Below are positions 54,937-63,003 of a stretch of DNA of 64,000 nt, one piece after another. The first letter of the stretch is position 1; every line of letters begins with the position of its first letter. Source of the DNA: Massilia sp. erpn (lineage in GTDB: Bacteria; Pseudomonadota; Gammaproteobacteria; Burkholderiales; Burkholderiaceae_D); the NCBI RefSeq assembly GCF_024400215.1, contig NZ_CP053748.1, forward strand, positions 1,426,001-1,490,000. The letters are read 5' to 3'. The notes under the pieces are model-generated. The model worked only from the letters and a program-made list of their open reading frames with translations. It searched no databases and was not told the origin of the DNA. The position numbers and the translations under genes are program-made.

Positions 54937-55983
54937 CTAGGTCTGGCGCACCATCAGCGTGGTTGGCAGCATTTCCGATGCCACGGGGTTGCCGTTCATC
55001 AGGTCCAGCATCTTGCGCGCCAGCAGCACGCCGCCGTCGCGCAGGTATTGGTGCACGCTGGTCAGCGGCGGCACGAAGCTGACCGCGCCCGGCGTATCGT
55101 CATAGCCGATGACGGAGACATTCTCCGGCACCCGCATATTCTTCTCGGCCAGGGCGCGGATAGCGCCCATGGCGAGCAGGTCGCTGGCGGCAAATACGCC
55201 GTCGAACGCGCTTCCCTTCTTTTTCAGCAGCGACGAGATGCAATCGAAGCCGGCCTCGAAGGTAAAAGCCTTGGGGCGCATGATATGCACTGTGCCATGG
55301 CCGTTCATTGCGTCGATGAAGCCGGCGCAACGCTCCTGCACCTCGGCGTGGTCCACGTCGCCGAGGAAAACCAGCTTGCTGCGGCCCTGCTCGATAAAGC
55401 GCTGGGCAGCGCTGACGCCCCCTTTGCGGTTATCGCTGCCGACCACGATGGTGTCCGAGCCCGGTTCCGGCGCGCCCCACACCACCAGCGGCAGACCCGT
55501 CTTTTGCAAGGTGCGCACCGCTTCGCCGTGCGAACCCTGCCCCAGCAGGATCATGCCGTCGGCGCCCTGGACCGGCGCCGTGTCCATCAACTGCTTCGAG
55601 GTCAGTACCACGCTGTAGCCGGCCGTGGTCAGCTCCTGCGTAATGCCGCCCAATAACTCCAGTGGATAGGGATCGGACATGGGCCGTCCCTTCACCGGTG
55701 TCATTTCCACCACAACCGCCACCGAATACGAACGCCGCATGCGCAGGTTCCGGGCGCTGACGTTGAGCCGGTAGCCCTGTTCCTCCGCCAGCTGGCGGAT
55801 CTTTTCGCGCGTTTCCACCGTGACCAGGGGACTGTCGCGCAAAGCCCGCGACACTGTGATTTTAGAGACACCGGCCATCTTCGCCAGGTCTTCCATCGTC
55901 AAAACAGTCTCGGTCCTGCGCGCGCCGGTCTTGTTCAAGGCATCATCACTCAAAGGGTTAAAAACAGGGGGGTGCGAGCGCAT
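54937..55983 (-). CDS. LacI-family regulator (second copy), divergent from the TonB receptor
   Basis: The 348-residue protein starts at ATG 55983 (MRSHPPVFNPLSDDALN); the frame runs further but through the operator region. After a ~25-residue lead, the headpiece reads LTMEDLAKMAGVSKITVSRA. The sensor domain follows (VVWGAPEPGSDTIVVGSDNR; FAASDLLAMGAIRALAEK). It probably controls the receptor and the GH65 operon through the nearby palindromes. Confidence 0.92.
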   Translation of the reverse strand: MRSHPPVFNPLSDDALNKTGARRTETVLTMEDLAKMAGVSKITVSRALRDSPLVTVETREKIRQLAEEQGYRLNVSARNLRMRRSYSVAVVVEMTPVKGRPMSDPYPLELLGGITQELTTAGYSVVLTSKQLMDTAPVQGADGMILLGQGSHGEAVRTLQKTGLPLVVWGAPEPGSDTIVVGSDNRKGGVSAAQRFIEQGRSKLVFLGDVDHAEVQERCAGFIDAMNGHGTVHIMRPKAFTFEAGFDCISSLLKKKGSAFDGVFAASDLLAMGAIRALAEKNMRVPENVSVIGYDDTPGAVSFVPPLTSVHQYLRDGGVLLARKMLDLMNGNPVASEMLPTTLMVRQT

Positions 55984-56012
55984 TATGCCAGATTCCAAGC
56001 TGTTGTCACGCG

Positions 56013-56053
56013 AAATGATATCGATAACATTTTGATTGACATCGATATCATTT
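56013..56053. promoter_or_regulatory. Large inverted repeat between lacI and the TonB receptor gene
   Basis: AAATGATATCGAT (56013-56025) and ATCGATATCATTT (56041-56053) are perfect 13-base complements separated by 15 bases. Each arm contains an ATCGAT palindrome, giving two operator-like sites about 28 bases apart. This suits a dimer-of-dimers LacI regulator controlling both directions. Confidence 0.8.
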
Positions 56054-56137
56054 GCCGTTTTAATGAGCATTCCAATGTGGCAAGCTGGTCCGGCGGCATG
56101 TCCAGGAGACGACATTCACAGATAAGAAAGAAAGCAA

Positions 56138-58579
56138 ATGAAAAGCCCAAATACGCTCTTGCTGTCCTCGATCACGCTGGCCATTCTGACCCTCGCCCAA
56201 CAAGCCCAGGCCCAGGCGCAAGCCGGCGCCGACCAGGCCGCCACTCCCGCCCCGAGCAAGGAAGTGCAGGCAGAAATACAACAGGTGGTCGTGACCGGCG
56301 TGGCCGCGGCCGGCGGCATCCGCAAAGTCGATTCCGCCTTCTCCATCACCACCGCCAATGAGGAACAGCTGAAAGCCGCCTCCCCCACCAGCACCGCCGA
56401 CATCCTGAAACTGGTGCCGGGCGTGTATGCGGAAGCGACGGGCGGCCAGTCGGGCGCCAATATCGAGGTGCGCGGCTTCCCTTCCGGCTCGGACTCGCCG
56501 TTTGTGTCGGTGCAGATGCAGGGCAATCCGATTTATCCGGTGCCGACCCTGTCCTTCTTCGAAGGTTCCTCCGCCTTCCGTCTGGACGATACGATCGAGC
56601 GCGTGGAGGTGCTGCGCGGCGGGCCGAGCACCATCTTCTCCAGCGGCCAGCCGGGCGCAACCATGAACTTCATCCTGAAAAAGGGCACGGATACGCCGGA
56701 AGGCAGCATCCGCTTCAGCACCGGCACGGGCGAGCTGCGCCGCGTTGACCTCTTCTACGGTGGCAAAATTTCCGACGGCTGGTATGGCACGGTGGGCGGC
56801 TTCTACCGCAAGACCAATGGCGTGCGCGACGCCGGCTTCCCGGCCGACGACGGCAGCCAGATCACGGCCACCTTGACGCGCAAGCTCGACCAGGGCGAAT
56901 TGACCCTCTACGCCCGCCGCACCGACGACAAGAATGCCTTCTATACCGGCGTCCCGCTGATTTCCAGCAATGAGGGACGTTCCATCAGCGAATTCCCCGG
57001 CTTCGATCCGCTCAAGGGCACGCTGATGAGCAATGAGATGCGCCGCTTCACCGTGGAAGCCGGCCCCGGCAAGACGCTGACCTACAACCTGGGCGATGGT
57101 CGTGGCTTGAAAGCCACAGTCTTTGGCGCCGAGTTCGATCAACAGTTTGGCGGCTGGACCCTCTCCAACAAGTTCAACCGCTTCGACGGCGATATGAATA
57201 CCATCGCCATGTTCACCGGCAACAATCCCCTGTCCATGGGCGCTTACAACACGGCAGCGCTGAAGGCCAATGGCGGCACGGCGGCCACGGCCACCTATCT
57301 GGACGGCACGCCCGTGGCCGACGGCCAGCAAGTGGTGCAGGCCGGCCTGTGGGCGGTCGAGAAAAAGATGAAATCCTTCAGCGACGAGCTGCGCGTCAGC
57401 AAGGAGTGGATGAAGGATAACGTCGTCACCCTGGGCGGCTATTTCGCCGATTACTCCTCGGACGATACCTGGTATCTAGGCAGCAGCCACCTGATGACGG
57501 CCGTGCCGAATGCGCGCCTGATCAATGTAAAGCTCAACAATGGCGTAGTGGTGTCGAACAATGGCAAGGAAGGCCCGGTGTTCTACGCACCGAACGCTTC
57601 CTATGACGGCCGCAATACCGCCTTCTACATCAGCAACGACTGGAAAGTGAACGAGCAGGTGCGGCTCGACGCCGGCGTGCGCCGCGAACGGCAGAAACTG
57701 GACGCCACCATCTCCCAGCTGACCACAGGCGACACCGACGGCAATCCGCTCACCGTCTACAACAACAATACCTCGATGCCGACCGGCGCCTACACCGCCC
57801 TGCACCGCAGCGACTCGGCCACCTCCTTCACCGTGGGCGGCAACTACAAGCTGAGCAAGGATTCCAGCGTGTTCGCGCGCGCCAACACCGGCCATACTTT
57901 TGTGTCGTTCGACGACCTGCGCAATGCCGGCAGCCAGGCCAAGGTGGATGACCGCAACTTCCTGCCGACGCCGAAAATCAAGCAGATCGAAGTGGGTTAC
58001 AAGACCGTGGGCCAACTGTTCAGCGCCTACGTCAACTATTTCCACACCGAGTTCGACGGCATCGCCTTCCAGCAGATCCTGGCCAATGGCAATATCCTGA
58101 ACTCGGTCAGCGGTTCCAAGGGCAATGGCGTGGAAGTCGAATTCTCCGTGCGTCCCGTGCGCGACCTGACCCTGAACCTGACCGGCAATTACCAGGATTC
58201 CACCTACAAGGACAATCCGCTCACGGCCGGCAAGCAGGTTCAGCGCCAGCCCAAGCTGCAATTCCGCTTCACGCCGACCTACCGCGTCGGCCTGGGCGAC
58301 GGCAATGCCGTCAAGCTCTACGGTACTTACACCCAGATCGGCGCGCGCTGGGCCGACCAGGCCAATCAGCAATACCTGCCCAAGTACCACACCGTGGACC
58401 TGGGCGCCCTGTTCACCTTCGGCGAGAAGATCGAGCTGCGCCTGAGCGCCAACAATGTCGGCAACCAGCTGGGCCTGACCGAAGGCAATTCCCGCCTGAC
58501 CACCGGCAATAGCGGCCCGATCAATGCCCGTCCCCTGTTCGGCCGCTCGTGGGAAGCCTCGCTGACGTACCGCTTCTAA
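56138..58579 (+). CDS. TonB-dependent outer-membrane receptor of the disaccharide locus
   Basis: The 813-residue protein has a Sec signal ending AQAQA, a TonB-box-like EIQQVVVTGV, a plug domain (ADILKLVPGVYAEATGG; IERVEVLRGGPSTIFSSGQP) and a beta-barrel ending in aromatic Phe (EASLTYRF). Context (LacI, GH65, MFS) suggests sugar import, though sequence alone does not exclude a siderophore. It lies alone on the plus strand, divergent from lacI. Confidence 0.9.
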   Translation: MKSPNTLLLSSITLAILTLAQQAQAQAQAGADQAATPAPSKEVQAEIQQVVVTGVAAAGGIRKVDSAFSITTANEEQLKAASPTSTADILKLVPGVYAEATGGQSGANIEVRGFPSGSDSPFVSVQMQGNPIYPVPTLSFFEGSSAFRLDDTIERVEVLRGGPSTIFSSGQPGATMNFILKKGTDTPEGSIRFSTGTGELRRVDLFYGGKISDGWYGTVGGFYRKTNGVRDAGFPADDGSQITATLTRKLDQGELTLYARRTDDKNAFYTGVPLISSNEGRSISEFPGFDPLKGTLMSNEMRRFTVEAGPGKTLTYNLGDGRGLKATVFGAEFDQQFGGWTLSNKFNRFDGDMNTIAMFTGNNPLSMGAYNTAALKANGGTAATATYLDGTPVADGQQVVQAGLWAVEKKMKSFSDELRVSKEWMKDNVVTLGGYFADYSSDDTWYLGSSHLMTAVPNARLINVKLNNGVVVSNNGKEGPVFYAPNASYDGRNTAFYISNDWKVNEQVRLDAGVRRERQKLDATISQLTTGDTDGNPLTVYNNNTSMPTGAYTALHRSDSATSFTVGGNYKLSKDSSVFARANTGHTFVSFDDLRNAGSQAKVDDRNFLPTPKIKQIEVGYKTVGQLFSAYVNYFHTEFDGIAFQQILANGNILNSVSGSKGNGVEVEFSVRPVRDLTLNLTGNYQDSTYKDNPLTAGKQVQRQPKLQFRFTPTYRVGLGDGNAVKLYGTYTQIGARWADQANQQYLPKYHTVDLGALFTFGEKIELRLSANNVGNQLGLTEGNSRLTTGNSGPINARPLFGRSWEASLTYRF

Positions 58580-58613
58580 ACTCCAAGAAGTAAAAGTCCC
58601 TCTGCAGTACTTG

Positions 58614-58652
58614 GGGGGTGGATGGAATCCAAGGCCATTCACCCCCATTTTT
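58614..58652 (+). terminator. Rho-independent terminator after the TonB receptor gene
   Basis: GGGGGTGGATGG (58614-58625) pairs with CCATTCACCCCC (58635-58646), with a single G-T wobble, followed by a T5 run (58648-58652). Confidence 0.88.
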
Positions 58653-58721
58653 ATTGGCAAAAGAACACGGAAACTACTGGAAATTTCAGCAAAATTCGCC
58701 TACTCTAGAGATGGTGTCTAA

Positions 58722-59054
58722 ATGGGTGAAATTGTGGTTTCAATAACTTCCGTCAACACATTGAAGAGTGCCGTGGCCGTTGCCGAACGCAAGGTTCAGC
58801 AAGACCAGACACGTGTCGACCAGGATGAAGACCGCCTCGACGACAGCCGCAACCAGCTCACCCGCGACCGTGAAACCCTGGGCCGCACGCAAACCGAAAG
58901 CCTGCAAGCTCAAGCCGCCGCCACGCCGACGCTGAGCGCGCCCCGTCTCGACCGCGCCATCGAAAAACCGATCCCGCAGAATCTGCTGCCTCAGTCCAGC
59001 CAGCTCAATGCCCAAGGCCAGACCATTGGCCGCCTCATCAACATCGTCGCCTGA
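58722..59054 (+). CDS. Small coiled-coil protein of unknown function
   Basis: The 110-residue protein has no signal or membrane segment. Residues about 15-60 are strongly charged and helical (VAVAERKVQQDQTRVDQDED RLDDSRNQLTRDRETLG), fitting a coiled coil. The second half is Pro/Ala/Gln-rich. No family was recognised. It stands between a terminator and the hairpin repeats, so it is a single-gene unit. Confidence 0.6.
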   Translation: MGEIVVSITSVNTLKSAVAVAERKVQQDQTRVDQDEDRLDDSRNQLTRDRETLGRTQTESLQAQAAATPTLSAPRLDRAIEKPIPQNLLPQSSQLNAQGQTIGRLINIVA

Positions 59055-59065
59055 GCATCCCCTCG

Positions 59066-59137
59066 TTTGATCTTCCGCAAATAATGTCCACCCTGGTGTC
59101 AGGCACCAGGGTAGGACATTGTTTGCGATAGATCAAA
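59066..59137. repeat. 72-base hairpin repeat, copy A
   Basis: TTTGATC (59066-59072), a near-complementary CGCAAA block and AATGTCC (59083-59089) pair with GGACATT (59114-59120), TTTGCG and GATCAAA (59131-59137). The centre is CCCTGGTG-TCAGG-CACCAGGG. It belongs to the same GGTGCC-type family as the element at 4767-4818. Confidence 0.85.
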
Positions 59138-59138
59138 G

Positions 59139-59177
59139 AATGTCCGGGTCTGGTGCCTGACACCAGGGTGGGACATT
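59139..59177. repeat. Hairpin repeat, copy B
   Basis: AATGTCC (59139-59145) and GGACATT (59171-59177) flank CTGGTG-CCTGA-CACCAG. The centre reads as the complement of copy A's (TGCCTGACACC against GGTGTCAGGCA), so the two copies are arranged in tandem with inverted cores. Confidence 0.82.
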
Positions 59178-59206
59178 GTTTGATTTGGCGCAAAGTGAGT
59201 GGGGGC

Positions 59207-60274
59207 TTACTTGGCGGCTGTCCACCAGGCGGGGGTTGGGGCGGGGGCGGCGATATTTAACGCTTGGCCGATTTGGGGGGTGGCGAGGGTGTGGCCGTGC
59301 TCGGCTGCTAAGGCGGCGATGCGCTGGAAGGGGTCGTCCCAGGTGTGCAGAGCAAGGTCGAAGGTGCCGTTGTGGATGGGTAGCAGGACTTTGCCGCGCA
59401 GGTCTTTATGCGCTTGCAGGGTTTCTTCGGGCTGCATGTGGACGTCGGGCCATTGGGGATCATACGCGCCGGTTTCGAGCAGGGTGAGGTCGAAGGGGCC
59501 GTGCTTGTCGCCAATCTCTTTGAAGCCTTTGAAGTAGCCGCTGTCGCCGCTGAAGAAGATGCGCAGGTCGCCGCTGTCGATGACCCAGGAGGCCCATAGG
59601 GTCTTGTTGCCGTCGAACGGGGTGCGGCCGGAGAAGTGCTGGGCCGGGGTGGCGCTCAGACGCAGGCCGTCCACGGTCGTCGTTTGCCACCAGTCGAGCT
59701 GGCGGACTTTGGCGGCGGGCACGCCCCAGCCGATCAGGCGGTCGCCGACGCCAAGCGGGGTCAGGAAGACTTCGACCTTGTCGGCCAGCTGCTGGATGGC
59801 GGCGTAGTCGAGGTGGTCGTAGTGGTCGTGGGAAAGGATGACGCCGCGGATCGGCGGCAGTTCTGCAATACCGATCGGCGGAGCATGGAAACGCGCCGGG
59901 CCGGCCCATTGCACGGGCGAGGCGCGTTCGGAGAAGACGGGATCGGTCAGCCAGAACTGGCCATGCAGCTTGAGCAGCACGGTGGAGTGGCCAAGGCGAT
60001 AGAGGCTGTTGTCGGGCGCGGCCAGCAATTGGGCGCGGGTGATGGTCTGCACGGGGATAGCTTGCGTCGGCACCGTGCCGGCCGGCTTGTCGAAGGCGAA
60101 TTTCCACCAGATGCTCAGCGCTTTGCGCAAGCCCATCTGGTTCATTGCGACCGGGTTGCGGAATTTGCCTTCTTTTTGCTGCGGCGAATCGGCGTAGTTG
60201 GCGGTGTTGCCGGTCAGCGTGGTGGTGTAAGCCATAATCAGTAGCACTCCCAAAAGCAGGATCAGACGTTTCAT
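59207..60274 (-). CDS. MBL-fold metallo-hydrolase (RomA/UlaG/NAPE-PLD-like)
   Basis: The 355-residue protein has an N-terminal hydrophobic helix (LILLLGVLLIMAYTTTL), probably a signal anchor, and a metallo-beta-lactamase fold: SHDHYDHLD metal site, a second His (TPAQHFSG), Asp (FFSGDSGYFKG) and a late His (LLPIHNGTFDLA). The layout fits the L-ascorbate-6-P lactonase/NAPE-PLD-like branch. Its substrate is unknown. It is divergent from a TetR regulator that probably controls it. Confidence 0.88.
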   Translation of the reverse strand: MKRLILLLGVLLIMAYTTTLTGNTANYADSPQQKEGKFRNPVAMNQMGLRKALSIWWKFAFDKPAGTVPTQAIPVQTITRAQLLAAPDNSLYRLGHSTVLLKLHGQFWLTDPVFSERASPVQWAGPARFHAPPIGIAELPPIRGVILSHDHYDHLDYAAIQQLADKVEVFLTPLGVGDRLIGWGVPAAKVRQLDWWQTTTVDGLRLSATPAQHFSGRTPFDGNKTLWASWVIDSGDLRIFFSGDSGYFKGFKEIGDKHGPFDLTLLETGAYDPQWPDVHMQPEETLQAHKDLRGKVLLPIHNGTFDLALHTWDDPFQRIAALAAEHGHTLATPQIGQALNIAAPAPTPAWWTAAK

Positions 60275-60297
60275 CGGGGGTAAATCCCAAAATGTAC

Positions 60298-60346
60298 ACT
60301 ACACAGTGTAGTTCCAATTTTGAGAAAAGTAAACTACCCGGTGTAG
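60298..60346. promoter_or_regulatory. Paired TetR operators between the MBL hydrolase and tetR genes
   Basis: ACTACAC-A-GTGTAGT (60298-60312) is a perfect palindrome. A second, imperfect copy CTACCCGGTGTAG (60334-60346) lies about 35 bases further on. The pair fills the short divergent gap. Confidence 0.78.
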
Positions 60347-60355
60347 AATTCGGAC

Positions 60356-60961
60356 ATGACTACCGAACGCCTTACCGACCGCAAACGCGCCGCCATCGTG
60401 CAGGCCGCCATCGCGGAATTCCGCCAGCATGGTTTCGACGCCACCAGCATGGACAAGATCGCCGCCACGGCCGGCGTGTCGAAGCGCACCGTGTACAACC
60501 ACTTCCCGGCCAAGGAGGAACTGTTCGCGGAAATCCTGCAGGAGCTGTGGAATTGCAGCGCGCCGCTCGACGCCCTCGCCTACCGTCCCGGCGTGCCGCT
60601 GCGCGCGCAGCTGCTGGAATTGATGCAGCAAAAAATGCTGCTGCTGCAGGACGAGTATTTCCTCGACGTGGCGCGCGTGGCCATCGCCGAAGCCATCCAC
60701 CGTCCGCAACGCGCACGCGAGATGGTGGAGCGCCTGGCCGACAAGGAAGAAGGCGTGACGGGCTTTATCCGCGCCGCCCAGCAGGACGGCCAGTTGAAGG
60801 AGGGCGACCCGGCCTTCATCTCCCATCTGCTGCAAGGCCAGTTGAAAGCCTTCGCCTTCTGGCCGCAAGTGGCGATGGGCCAGCCGCCGCTGGACGCGGA
60901 GCGCCAGCAGGCCGTGATTGAAACCGCCGTCGATATGTTCCTGTCCTACTTCGGCCGCTAA
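60356..60961 (+). CDS. TetR-family regulator
   Basis: The 201-residue protein has the TetR helix-turn-helix (ATSMDKIAATAGVSKRTVYN HF, about residues 30-51) and a helical ligand domain (VARVAIAEAIHRPQRAREM; HLLQGQLKAFAFWPQV) of the AefR/TetR_C type. It should repress itself and the divergent MBL-fold gene through the paired operators. The ligand is unknown. Confidence 0.92.
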   Translation: MTTERLTDRKRAAIVQAAIAEFRQHGFDATSMDKIAATAGVSKRTVYNHFPAKEELFAEILQELWNCSAPLDALAYRPGVPLRAQLLELMQQKMLLLQDEYFLDVARVAIAEAIHRPQRAREMVERLADKEEGVTGFIRAAQQDGQLKEGDPAFISHLLQGQLKAFAFWPQVAMGQPPLDAERQQAVIETAVDMFLSYFGR

Positions 60962-60967
60962 GCAGCG

Positions 60968-62053
60968 CTAAACGAAGCGCACCGCATACACCGGCGGCAG
61001 ATTGAGCGAGATGGTCTGCCAGTAGTCGCCGCCATTGGCCGAGAGCCAGACCCCGCCCGTGGTGGATGCCATCAGCAGCGTCTTGCCGTCGTCGGCCACG
61101 GTCAGGCCGTGGCGGTAGACCAGATCGTAACAGTGTTCCTGCGGCAGTCCGCCGCGCAGCACAGCGAAGCTGGCGCCGCCATCATTGGTGCGGGTGACGG
61201 CCAACGCCGCATCCACCGGCACGCGCTGCTGGTCGGCCACGCCGGGCACGAACCAGGCGGTATTGCCGTCGCGCGGATGCACGGCCACGGCGAAGCCGAA
61301 ACTCGATAGCGGCGCCGTTTTCACTTCGGCCCAGTTGCGGCCATTGTCGGTGGAATGCCAGATGCCGCAATGGTGCTGGCACCACAGCACGTCCGGCTCG
61401 TCCTGGCAGCGCACGATGCGGTGCGGGTCTTGCGCGTCTTCCTGCTCCGCCAGTTCGGGCGGCATGTAGCTGGCGTGCATGCCCTTGGCGCGCAGCGACC
61501 AGGTGGCGCCGCCGTCCTCGGTCAGCCAGGCGCCGGCGCAGGATACGCCCACCAGCACCGCATTGCTGTTGCGCGGATCGACGCAGATGCTGTGGATGCC
61601 GGGGTAATCGTAGCCGCCGCCAAACCACTGGCTGCGGTTCTCCACATTCCACAAGGAGTCCACCAGTTGCCAGCTGTCGCCGCGGTCATTGGAGCGGAAC
61701 AGGCCTCCGGGCAGCGTCCCCGCCCACAGCACGCCCGGCTGATCGGGGCCGCCCGTTTCCAGCGACCAGATTTGGCGCAGCGTCCATTCGGTCTTGTCGG
61801 TGCTGTCTTCCGGCTTGGGCGGATAGACCGGCACCGCCACCTCCTGCCACTCGCCGCCGGCATCGCGCCGGTGCAGCTTGCAGCCGAAATGGCCCAGGTT
61901 CAGCGCCGCATAGGTGGCGCCGTCGCGCGCATCGTGCAGCACCATGGACACCGGCTCGCCGTAAAAATGCTTGTCGACCACAGCCCATTCGCCGCCCTTG
62001 GCAGCCAGCTCGAACAAACCCTTGCGGGTGGCGATGAAAGCGCGGTCTGGCAT
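60968..62053 (-). CDS. Sialidase-fold (Asp-box) propeller protein
   Basis: The 361-residue protein starts at ATG 62053 (MPDRAFIATRKGLFEL). It has repeated Asp-box-like motifs of BNR/sialidase propellers (SNDRGDSWQLV; TEDGGATWSLR; STDNGRNWAEV; TNDGGASFAVL; SANGGDYWQTI). There is no signal peptide, and the catalytic Arg/Tyr set of true sialidases is not evident. It is paired with a MoaD-like gene 1 base upstream. It may be a binding or sensing propeller. Confidence 0.85.
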   Translation of the reverse strand: MPDRAFIATRKGLFELAAKGGEWAVVDKHFYGEPVSMVLHDARDGATYAALNLGHFGCKLHRRDAGGEWQEVAVPVYPPKPEDSTDKTEWTLRQIWSLETGGPDQPGVLWAGTLPGGLFRSNDRGDSWQLVDSLWNVENRSQWFGGGYDYPGIHSICVDPRNSNAVLVGVSCAGAWLTEDGGATWSLRAKGMHASYMPPELAEQEDAQDPHRIVRCQDEPDVLWCQHHCGIWHSTDNGRNWAEVKTAPLSSFGFAVAVHPRDGNTAWFVPGVADQQRVPVDAALAVTRTNDGGASFAVLRGGLPQEHCYDLVYRHGLTVADDGKTLLMASTTGGVWLSANGGDYWQTISLNLPPVYAVRFV

Positions 62054-62054
62054 G

Positions 62055-62324
62055 TCAGCCTCCTGAGAGTGCCTGCAAAATATAGATGCTGGAATCGGCT
62101 TGCAAGGGATCGTCGAGCAGCGCGCGGTCGCGGCAACGCCGGCCATCGATGAAGATGACGACATTGGGACGCAAATGGCCCTGATCGTCCAGCACATAGC
62201 CGCGCAAGCGCGCATTGCCGGCGAAAGCGCCATCGAGGGCGGCGCGCAGGGTCGCCGCCTGCGTTTCCAATTGCGGAACGGGCAGGAAGCGCGCCAACTG
62301 CTGGGTGAAGATGATCTGCGCCAC
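62055..62324 (-). CDS. MoaD/ThiS-like ubiquitin-fold protein
   Basis: The 89-residue protein has the beta-grasp pattern (ATLRAALDGAFAGNARLRGY VLDDQG, VVIFIDGRRC) and ends in Gly-Gly (LQALSGG), the site that is activated as a thiocarboxylate or conjugated in this family. No MoeB/ThiF E1-like gene or other cofactor gene is nearby. It is followed at 1 base by the propeller gene, a pairing seen in other genomes (from memory). Confidence 0.83.
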   Translation of the reverse strand: MAQIIFTQQLARFLPVPQLETQAATLRAALDGAFAGNARLRGYVLDDQGHLRPNVVIFIDGRRCRDRALLDDPLQADSSIYILQALSGG

Positions 62325-62408
62325 GGCTCTCCTCCAAGGTGGAAATTCTAGCGCGGTTCGGTGCTGCTTTGGCCTAAAATAAAAGCGGGCGAACCACCGG
62401 AGCCACAG

Positions 62409-62726
62409 ATGTCGATTACCCAGCTGGAATTAGAGTTGCTGATGCAGGAAGTCGAACAGGAAGACCCGATTGATTTTGCCGACCTGCCTTTTGACGAAAA
62501 AGAGCTGCGCGGCCTGGTCGCCAGCCATCTATGCGAGATGGCCGACGCGATGGACAAGTTCACCGAGGAAGACCGCCGTCTGACCTTGCTGGCGGTGGCG
62601 GCCAAACTGGTGCTGGAAAACCTGGTACTGCACGTGCAATTGCTGCGCCGCCACGGCCTGCCGCTGAATGAACAGACCGAGGCGCTGCTGATGCGCCTGC
62701 GCCGCAGCCGGCCCGAAGACGACTGA
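62409..62726 (+). CDS. Small acidic helical protein of unknown function
   Basis: The 105-residue product starts at ATG 62409 with GGAG upstream. It is helical with an acidic first third (LELELLMQEVEQEDPIDFAD LPFDEKE) and a Leu-rich second half (LLAVAAKLVLENLVLHVQLL). No family was recognised. It converges on the ferredoxin gene, with 1 base between stops. Confidence 0.6.
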   Translation: MSITQLELELLMQEVEQEDPIDFADLPFDEKELRGLVASHLCEMADAMDKFTEEDRRLTLLAVAAKLVLENLVLHVQLLRRHGLPLNEQTEALLMRLRRSRPEDD

Positions 62727-62727
62727 T

Positions 62728-63003
62728 TCAGGCCTGGCGCGCGCCAGGAACCGAGATCACCAGATCGCTGTCCGCCACGGCGACGCAGGGCAGGATGAAG
62801 CCTTCGCGCTTTTCGTCCAGGCTCAGTCCCGGCCATTCGACCAGATAGTGCACGCTGCCGCTGGCGTGGCAGAAACAGGTGCGGCAAGTGCCGTTGCGGC
62901 AGGAACTGGGCAGGCGGATGCCCGCCTGTTCGGCCGCCGCCAGCACGGTGCGGCCCTCCCCTGCCTCGAATTCCCAGCCTTGCGGCTCGACGCGGATCTT
63001 CAT
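62728..63003 (-). CDS. 2Fe-2S plant-type ferredoxin
   Basis: The 91-residue protein starts at ATG 63003 (MKIRVEPQGWEFEAGEG). It has the plant-type cluster pattern: CRNGTCRTC plus a late LPC. Two further residues (CFCHASG) add a Cys and a His near the site. The start overlaps the asparagine-synthase-like gene's stop by 4 bases (ATGA), so the two are translated together; a shared role is likely but unknown. Confidence 0.9.
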   Translation of the reverse strand: MKIRVEPQGWEFEAGEGRTVLAAAEQAGIRLPSSCRNGTCRTCFCHASGSVHYLVEWPGLSLDEKREGFILPCVAVADSDLVISVPGARQA

